Under the pieces are notes generated by a model, which saw only the letters and a program-made list of their open reading frames with translations, did not search any database and was not told the origin of the DNA. This document shows positions 7,720 to 11,405 of a DNA stretch of 11,405 nt, one piece after another. The DNA lies in the NCBI GenBank assembly GCA_035460965.1, contig DATHWB010000363.1, positions 1-11,405 on the forward strand, in the 5' to 3' direction. This DNA is from DATHWB01 sp035460965 (GTDB taxonomy: Bacteria > Actinomycetota > Acidimicrobiia > Spongiisociales > ZC4RG35). The position numbers and the translations under genes are program-made. Numbering within the stretch: position 1 is the first letter of the stretch; each line of letters opens with the position of its first letter.

Positions 7720-7737
7720 CGCGTCATTAGTGACGCG
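7720..7737. terminator. Short hairpin after the DHA2-like exporter gene (possible terminator or operator)
   Basis: CGCGTCA at 7720-7726 and TGACGCG at 7731-7737 form a perfect 7-bp stem with the 4-base loop TTAG, starting 8 bases after the exporter stop codon. No T-tract follows, so it is not a classic intrinsic terminator. T-less hairpins are often proposed as terminators in Actinobacteria. An alternative is a binding site upstream of the next promoter. Confidence 0.35.
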
Positions 7738-7774
7738 TCTAGACACACAGAACCGGGTCTCATCGCGGATCCAC

Positions 7775-7803
7775 TTGACGTTCAACTTACCTGAACATAT
7801 ATT
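7775..7803 (+). promoter_or_regulatory. Near-consensus promoter of the arsR-type regulator and exporter unit
   Basis: TTGACG at 7775-7780 and TATATT at 7798-7803 are separated by exactly 17 bases, a strong sigma-70/SigA-type promoter. The -10 box ends 8 bases before the ATG at 7812, again predicting a leaderless or nearly leaderless mRNA. The AT-rich sequence stands out against its GC-rich surroundings. This is the only promoter in the window with a good -35 box. Confidence 0.8.
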
Positions 7804-7816
7804 CAGTTCACATGAA
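7780..7816. promoter_or_regulatory. Operator cluster of TGAA/TTCA half-sites overlapping the promoter
   Basis: The core is CTGAACATATATTCAG at 7791-7806, an inverted repeat with 5-bp outer arms that covers the -10 box. It contains TGAACA-N2-TATTCAG, the form of operator I recall for SmtB/CzrA-type ArsR repressors. Further half-sites are TTCA at 7781-7784, TTCA at 7807-7810 and TGAA at 7813-7816, the last two flanking the start codon. A repressor bound here would block RNA polymerase. The most likely binder is the ArsR-type protein encoded immediately downstream. Confidence 0.65.
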
Positions 7817-8405
7817 TATCCCTGGACCGGCGGATGTCTTCTGGCTCGAGAGCGAAGAGCACTTCGACATGCTCTCCGATTCCACGCGCCTGGAAATGAT
7901 CGAACTGCTCATGCGACCCCACTCGGTGGGCGAGGTCGCAGAGCAGATGCGAGTCCCGAGGACCCGGCTGTACCACCACGTCAACCAGTTGGAGCAGGCC
8001 GGCATGATCCGGGTGGTCGACACCCGTCAGGCCGGTGCGCAGACGGAGAAGATCTACCAAGCCACCGCCTACTCGTACCAGCCGTCCGACCGATACCTCG
8101 AGGAGGCCATGCCTCGCGAGAAGGCGCAGGCGGTCCTGACCGCCATCTTCGGGGCCACCGAGGCCGACTTCATCCGATCCGTCGAGGAAGGTGCCGTCAC
8201 GTTCGATGATCGGGCGACCCGCCGCAGGTTGCACCTCCGGCGCGGCCTGCTCCAGTTGGACGACGAGCGACTCGAAGAGTTCATCGCCGATCTGGAGGCG
8301 GTCTACGCCAAGTACGACACCGACCACCTCGAGGCCGCCCCAGACGACGCCCAACTCGTCGCCACGGTGAGCCTCGTCTACCCCTCGACGCGGAGCATCC
8401 GATGA
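7812..8405 (+). CDS. ArsR-type winged-helix transcriptional regulator
   Basis: A 197-residue DNA-binding protein that probably represses its own promoter and the exporter gene it overlaps. Residues 18-70 carry an ArsR-like winged helix: FDMLSDSTRLEMIELLM, then SVGEVAEQMRVP, and a recognition helix region RTRLYHHVNQLEQAGMI at 50-66. The wing is near 67-85. The C-terminal half (about 95-170) is charged and probably helical, a likely ligand-binding or dimer region that I cannot assign. The protein has no cysteine at all, so the ELCVC-type metal site of ArsR/SmtB sensors is absent. An organic ligand is more likely than a soft metal. The ATG at 7812 fits the promoter, lying 8 bases after the -10 box. 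Its TGA overlaps the next ATG (8402-8405), coupling regulator and exporter. Confidence 0.88.
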   Translation: MNIPGPADVFWLESEEHFDMLSDSTRLEMIELLMRPHSVGEVAEQMRVPRTRLYHHVNQLEQAGMIRVVDTRQAGAQTEKIYQATAYSYQPSDRYLEEAMPREKAQAVLTAIFGATEADFIRSVEEGAVTFDDRATRRRLHLRRGLLQLDDERLEEFIADLEAVYAKYDTDHLEAAPDDAQLVATVSLVYPSTRSIR

Positions 8406-9625
8406 GAGACCTGCTGCGTATCCGCGACTTCCGGCTGCTGTTCGCCGGTCAGGCGATGTCGAACTGGGGTGACGGGCTCACCACGCTCACCCTCCTGATC
8501 CTCACCCAGCGGCTCACCGGATCGGTGGCGGCGGTGGCCGGCACCGCCATCGCGGTCGCTCTCCCGTCGCTCCTCCTCGGGATGCTCGCCGGCGTCTACG
8601 TCGATCGCTGGGATCGGAGGAAGGTGATGATCGCCTCCGACGTGGTACGGGGTCTGCTCGTCCTCGGGTTCATCTTCGTGGGCTCGGCGGATCAGATCTG
8701 GCTGTTGTACGGGATCGCCTTCCTGCAGTCCGCCGTCGGCGTGTTCTTCAACCCGGCCAAGGGAGCGATCATCCCCCGGATCGTCGGGCGCGAGCGCCTG
8801 CTGGCGGCGAACTCGTTGATGGAAACCAGCCGGGTGGTGTTCTCACTACTGGGAACCGCCGCCGCCGGTGTGTGGGCGGGAGTCGGGGACGTCATCTGGC
8901 CGATCTTCGTCATCGACTCCGCCACGTTCGTGCTCTCGGCCCTCTTCGAGAAGGCGATCCGCACCCCCGCCGCGCCGGAGCGCCAGTCCGAACCGGCGCG
9001 GGTGCTGCAGGAGATGATGACCGGAATTCGTCTGGCGACCTCCAACCGCACCCTGGTGGGGATCCTGGTGGGCGCCGGCGTGCTCATGTTCGGCCTGGGG
9101 GCCGTCAACGTGCTCCTCGTCCCATTCGTGGTCGACGACCTCGGCGTGTCCGAGGCGTGGTTCGGAGCGTTGGAAGGCTCGCAGGTGGTGTCGATGGTGG
9201 TGTCCGGGACGCTGGTCGCCGTACTCGCCACTCGGTTCCGACCCACTCGCCTGGTCAGCATCGCGCTGGCGGGCATCGGATGCGTGATCGCCGCCGTCTC
9301 GCTGGTGACGGCCCCGTGGCAGCTGATGATCGCCCTGTTCGCGGTCGGCTGGTTCGTGACACCGCTTCAGGCATCGGTGTCGACCCTGATCCAGTCCGAA
9401 GTGGCGGACGAGCTGCGGGGCCGCATCGGTTCGGCTCTCAACACGGTGATCGGAAGCGCCAACGTCGCCTCGATGGCCCTGGCAGGCGGAGCGGCCGCGT
9501 TGATCGGAACCAGAGGCGTCTTCGTCATCTCCGGAGCCCTGGCGGTCCTCGCCGCCTTCCTCGCCATGTGGCTGTTCCGTGGCGTGGTCGTGAGCCCGCC
9601 GGCCACGGATCCCGCCCCCGCCTGA
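8402..9625 (+). CDS. Major facilitator superfamily exporter, MFS_3/EntS-like
   Basis: A 407-residue inner-membrane transporter with about 12 hydrophobic helices, including about 43-67, 77-94, 140-162, 217-241, 256-277, 345-367 and 371-393. It begins with RIRDFRLLFAGQAMSNWGDG (7-26), typical of the MFS_3 group (EntS siderophore exporter and macrolide-efflux relatives). It has the motif A form YVDRWDRRKVMIASDVVRG at 66-84 and a cytoplasmic ADELRGRIGSALNTVIG at 335-351. The substrate is unknown. The start overlaps the stop of the ArsR-type regulator by four bases, so the pair behaves as a regulator-exporter operon under the 7775-7803 promoter. The likely role is inducible efflux of the ligand that the regulator senses. 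Family membership is strong; substrate class is inference only. Confidence 0.92.
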   Translation: MRDLLRIRDFRLLFAGQAMSNWGDGLTTLTLLILTQRLTGSVAAVAGTAIAVALPSLLLGMLAGVYVDRWDRRKVMIASDVVRGLLVLGFIFVGSADQIWLLYGIAFLQSAVGVFFNPAKGAIIPRIVGRERLLAANSLMETSRVVFSLLGTAAAGVWAGVGDVIWPIFVIDSATFVLSALFEKAIRTPAAPERQSEPARVLQEMMTGIRLATSNRTLVGILVGAGVLMFGLGAVNVLLVPFVVDDLGVSEAWFGALEGSQVVSMVVSGTLVAVLATRFRPTRLVSIALAGIGCVIAAVSLVTAPWQLMIALFAVGWFVTPLQASVSTLIQSEVADELRGRIGSALNTVIGSANVASMALAGGAAALIGTRGVFVISGALAVLAAFLAMWLFRGVVVSPPATDPAPA

Positions 9626-9671
9626 GCGGCGGTGAGTTCCTGGTGGCCGCAGCCGGCGTGCGCACCGCCGC
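9626..9671. terminator. Inverted repeat directly after the MFS_3 exporter stop (possible terminator)
   Basis: GCGGCGGTG at 9626-9634 is perfectly complementary to CACCGCCGC at 9663-9671. This gives a 9-bp GC stem enclosing 28 bases, beginning on the base after the TGA. No T-run follows. It could end the regulator-exporter transcript before the next promoter. In DNA this GC-rich, a chance repeat is also possible. Confidence 0.3.
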
Positions 9672-9682
9672 GACACCACAGG

Positions 9683-9695
9683 TAGGTTGCGCGCC
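9683..9695 (+). promoter_or_regulatory. Probable leaderless promoter -10 box of the crotonase gene
   Basis: TAGGTT at 9683-9688 ends 7 bases before the ATG at 9696. The spacing matches the other proposed leaderless promoters in the window and supports this ATG over the in-frame TTG at 9687, which lies inside the box. No -35 box is recognised. Confidence 0.45.
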
Positions 9696-10508
9696 ATGTC
9701 CCGCTACGACGCCCACACCACGCTCCGCTTCGAGCGGCCACATCCCGGCGTGCTCGAGATCGTCCTCGACAACCCCCCGGTCAACACAGTTGGCATCGAA
9801 GGCCACAGACACCTGACCGAGGTGTGGCTCGACGTCGCCCGCGATCCCGAGGTGCGGGCGGTGCTGCTCAGGGCCGAAGGACGAGCCTTCTCGGCCGGAG
9901 GGGACTTCGACCTGCTCGACCACATCCGGGAAGATCACGCCAACGCCGCCCGGGTCATGCGAGAAGCCGGCGAGCTCGTGCGGAACATCATCGAGTGCCC
10001 CCAACCCATCGTGTCGGCCATCAACGGGGTGGCGGTGGGGGCGGGGCTGGCTGCCGCGCTGCTGGCGGACATCCCGATCGCCGGCCGCAGCGCCAGGTTG
10101 CTCGACGGCCACGTCACCATCGGCGTGGCCGCCGGAGACCACGCCGTCGTGCTATGGCCGCTGCTGATCGGCATGGCCAAGGCCAAGTACCACCTGTTGA
10201 CCAACGAGCCGATCGACGGGACCGAAGCGGAACGTCTGGGCCTGGTTGCGAAGGTCGTGGACGACGAGGCCCTGCGGGCGGAGGCGACGGAGGTCGCCGT
10301 CCGGTTGGCGGAAGGGAGCCAGACCGCCATCGAGTGGACCAAGCGGAGCCTCAACCACTGGCTCCGGGCGGCCACGCCGGCGTTCGACGCCTCCCTGGCG
10401 CTGGAGTTCCTCGGGTGGCTGGGCCCCGACGCCGCCGAGGGAATCGGGGCGGCCCGGGAGAAACGGCCACCTCGGTTCAGTCAATCGACCAGCCGGAACC
10501 CTGACTGA
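9696..10508 (+). CDS. Enoyl-CoA hydratase/isomerase (crotonase) family protein, atypical active site
   Basis: A 270-residue crotonase-fold protein expected to act on a CoA thioester. The oxyanion-hole segments are present: GRAFSAGGDFD at 62-72 and INGVAVGAG at 109-117. By alignment to rat enoyl-CoA hydratase from memory, catalytic Glu144 falls on Ala119 and Glu164 on His139. Ordinary hydratase activity is therefore doubtful. Asp148 and His149 in VAAGDHAVVLWPLL (144-157) are candidate catalytic residues for this subgroup. Other crotonase reactions (isomerase, hydrolase, decarboxylase) are possible. The ATG at 9696 is preferred to the TTG at 9687 because of the -10 box and the usual N-terminus length. 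The gene probably has its own promoter, and its last 28 bases overlap the tail of the minus-strand zinc-ribbon gene. Family assignment is firm; the reaction is unknown. Confidence 0.92.
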   Translation: MSRYDAHTTLRFERPHPGVLEIVLDNPPVNTVGIEGHRHLTEVWLDVARDPEVRAVLLRAEGRAFSAGGDFDLLDHIREDHANAARVMREAGELVRNIIECPQPIVSAINGVAVGAGLAAALLADIPIAGRSARLLDGHVTIGVAAGDHAVVLWPLLIGMAKAKYHLLTNEPIDGTEAERLGLVAKVVDDEALRAEATEVAVRLAEGSQTAIEWTKRSLNHWLRAATPAFDASLALEFLGWLGPDAAEGIGAAREKRPPRFSQSTSRNPD

Positions 10509-10690
10509 AAGACGGTATAGAGCACCACGACGACCGCCACCGCGATCAGCACCCACGTCCGGTGCGGGACGCGCTGCCACCAGGGATCGGGTTCGACCGG
10601 ATCGTCGTCGACGATGGTCGGTGGACGCCCACACGTCGGGCACGCATCGCCCTCGACCGGGGCATCGCACAGGAAGCACCATGCGGCCAT
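10481..10690 (-). CDS. Small zinc-ribbon protein with one C-terminal membrane helix
   Basis: A 69-residue protein of unknown function. Residues 5-20 hold a C-X2-C-X8-C-X2-C zinc ribbon (CFLC at 5-8, CPTC at 17-20, followed by GRPP). An acidic Pro/Trp-containing linker follows (DDDPVEPDPWWQR), then a single hydrophobic helix at about 45-61 (TWVLIAVAVVVVLYTVF) and a short tail. The topology suggests a tail-anchored inner-membrane protein with the ribbon in the cytoplasm. Starts at 10690 (MAAWCFLC) and 10699 (three residues longer) are both possible; I chose the one nearest the ribbon, and no ribosome site decides it. The frame stays open upstream into purF, but that part is antisense shadow. 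The gene is convergent with the crotonase gene, with a 28-base overlap, and divergent from purF. The Cys pattern makes a real gene likely. Confidence 0.7.
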   Translation of the reverse strand: MAAWCFLCDAPVEGDACPTCGRPPTIVDDDPVEPDPWWQRVPHRTWVLIAVAVVVVLYTVFQSGFRLVD

Positions 10691-10733
10691 GGATCCCATG
10701 CAAGCACCGGTCGGGGCCACACCGGGTGAGGGG

Positions 10734-10747
10734 TATGCTGCGACCAC
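10734..10747 (+). promoter_or_regulatory. Probable leaderless promoter -10 box of purF
   Basis: TATGCT at 10734-10739 ends 8 bases before the GTG at 10748, the same spacing as before purC. It lies in the gap of about 57 bases between purF and the divergent zinc-ribbon gene. No good -35 box is seen; TCGGGG at 10711-10716 has a 17-base spacing but is weak. I could not identify a matching promoter for the minus strand. Confidence 0.5.
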
Positions 10748-11405
10748 GTGAACGGGCCCGCCCACCAACCGGACGCGGACCTGCACGCCCCCGGGGAGGC
10801 GTGCGGCGTCTTCGGAGTCTTCGCACCAGGAGAGCGGGCCTCGACCGTCATCTACTTCGGTCTCTTCGCCCTGCAACACCGCGGACAGGAGTCCGCCGGC
10901 ATCGCCACCACCGCCGGCGAGACGGTGACCGTCGTCAAGGACCTGGGACTGGTGGCGAACGTCTTCGACGAGGCCGACCTGGCGGGGCTCGACGGACACA
11001 TGGGCATCGGCCACACCCGCTACTCCACCACCGGTTCGTCCTCCTGGGAGAACGCCCAGCCGGTGCATCGCCAGAAGGGCTCCACCTCGATCGCGCTCGG
11101 CCACAACGGCAACCTCACCAATACGAAGCAGTTGGCGGAGCTGTACGGCGACGGTCGGGCGTCGACCGACTCCGATCTCATGCTGGAGGCGATCGCCCGC
11201 CAGGTCGACGACGAGCGCGGCGACCTGCGGGGGCTCGAGATGGCGATGATCAAGGTGCTCCCCGAGTTCGAAGGCGCGTTCTCCCTCGTCGTGATGGATC
11301 AGGGACACCTCGTGGGGGTACGGGACCCGCGCGGGTTCAGGCCGCTGTGCATCGGACGGTTCGCGAACGGCGGCTGGGTGCTCTCGTCGGAGACGGCTGC
11401 CCTCG
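10748..11405 (+). CDS. purF: Amidophosphoribosyltransferase, N-terminal part (cut by window edge)
   Basis: PurF makes phosphoribosylamine from PRPP and glutamine, the committed first step of purine synthesis. The frame is open from GTG at 10748 to the end of the window, giving 219 codons; the PRPP-binding C-terminal half lies outside. It shows the Ntn-hydrolase glutaminase domain. An 18-residue leader precedes Cys19 in EACGVFGVF, which should become the N-terminal nucleophile after propeptide removal. Next come GLFALQHRGQESAGI, GHTRYSTTG at 88-96, GHNGNLTN at 118-125 and RDPRGFRPL at 192-200. The leader is somewhat longer than the 11 residues of Bacillus PurF. The start is supported by the TATGCT box 8 bases upstream. 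It is a partial gene by position only, with no sign of damage. Confidence 0.96.
   Translation, partial: MNGPAHQPDADLHAPGEACGVFGVFAPGERASTVIYFGLFALQHRGQESAGIATTAGETVTVVKDLGLVANVFDEADLAGLDGHMGIGHTRYSTTGSSSWENAQPVHRQKGSTSIALGHNGNLTNTKQLAELYGDGRASTDSDLMLEAIARQVDDERGDLRGLEMAMIKVLPEFEGAFSLVVMDQGHLVGVRDPRGFRPLCIGRFANGGWVLSSETAAL

Noticed and set aside
7730..8209. Plus-strand 159-codon frame overlapping the arsR-type gene
   Set aside because: It runs through the promoter and is out of frame with the winged-helix protein, and its translation lacks recognisable motifs.
10700..11308. Upstream extension of the minus-strand zinc-ribbon frame through purF
   Set aside because: The extended part is antisense to purF, which has strong motifs, and its translation has no domain. 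The ribbon cysteines begin only just after the 10690 start.
1..11405. CRISPR arrays, tRNA or rRNA genes, transposases, phage or defence genes
   Set aside because: No regularly spaced repeats, tRNA-like cloverleaf, mobile-element gene or terminal repeats were seen. Nearly all sequence is filled by the listed genes, and no intergenic gap exceeds about 100 bases apart from the purF-side region, which holds the zinc-ribbon gene.

Overview
This window reads as a piece of a high-GC actinobacterial chromosome. Base composition looks to be around 70% G+C by eye, and GTG starts are common. Adjacent genes overlap by 4 to 8 bases, and a Thr-rich lipoprotein follows the purine genes. Promoter -10 boxes of the form TANNNT sit only 6 to 9 bases before start codons, which suggests leaderless mRNAs. 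The threonine-rich lipoprotein and promoter style would fit Acidimicrobiia or relatives, but that placement is an inference of low confidence.

Positions 53-5060 form one tightly packed operon: purC, purS, purQ, purL and a lipoprotein gene of unknown role. PurS, PurQ and the small-type PurL together make the three-part FGAM synthetase (step 4 of de novo purine synthesis), and PurC is SAICAR synthetase (step 7). The lipoprotein start codon overlaps the purL stop codon, so the lipoprotein is probably translated with purL. Positions 5085-6212 encode a phosphofructokinase, PfkA-like, with an unusual donor-site motif. Positions 6251-7711 encode a 14-helix DHA2-like exporter of the major facilitator superfamily.

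Positions 7712-7811 are an AT-rich regulatory island with a near-consensus promoter and a dense cluster of TGAA/TTCA half-sites. It drives a two-gene unit: an ArsR-type winged-helix regulator (7812-8405) and a 12-helix MFS_3-type exporter (8402-9625). The layout suggests an autoregulated efflux unit. A crotonase-fold protein lacking both usual catalytic glutamates follows (9696-10508). Tail to tail with it, and overlapping its 3' end, is a small zinc-ribbon membrane protein on the minus strand (10481-10690). That gene is divergent from purF (10748 to the window edge), which catalyses step 1 of purine synthesis and is cut off by the end of the window.

Overall, this is a purine locus in which purL and purF are separated by about 6.7 kb of unrelated genes. 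I see no mobile element, CRISPR array, RNA gene or defence system. The points most worth a second look are the leaderless-promoter pattern, the SmtB-like operator before the cysteine-free ArsR regulator, the lipoprotein coupled to purL, and altered active-site residues in the phosphofructokinase and the crotonase.
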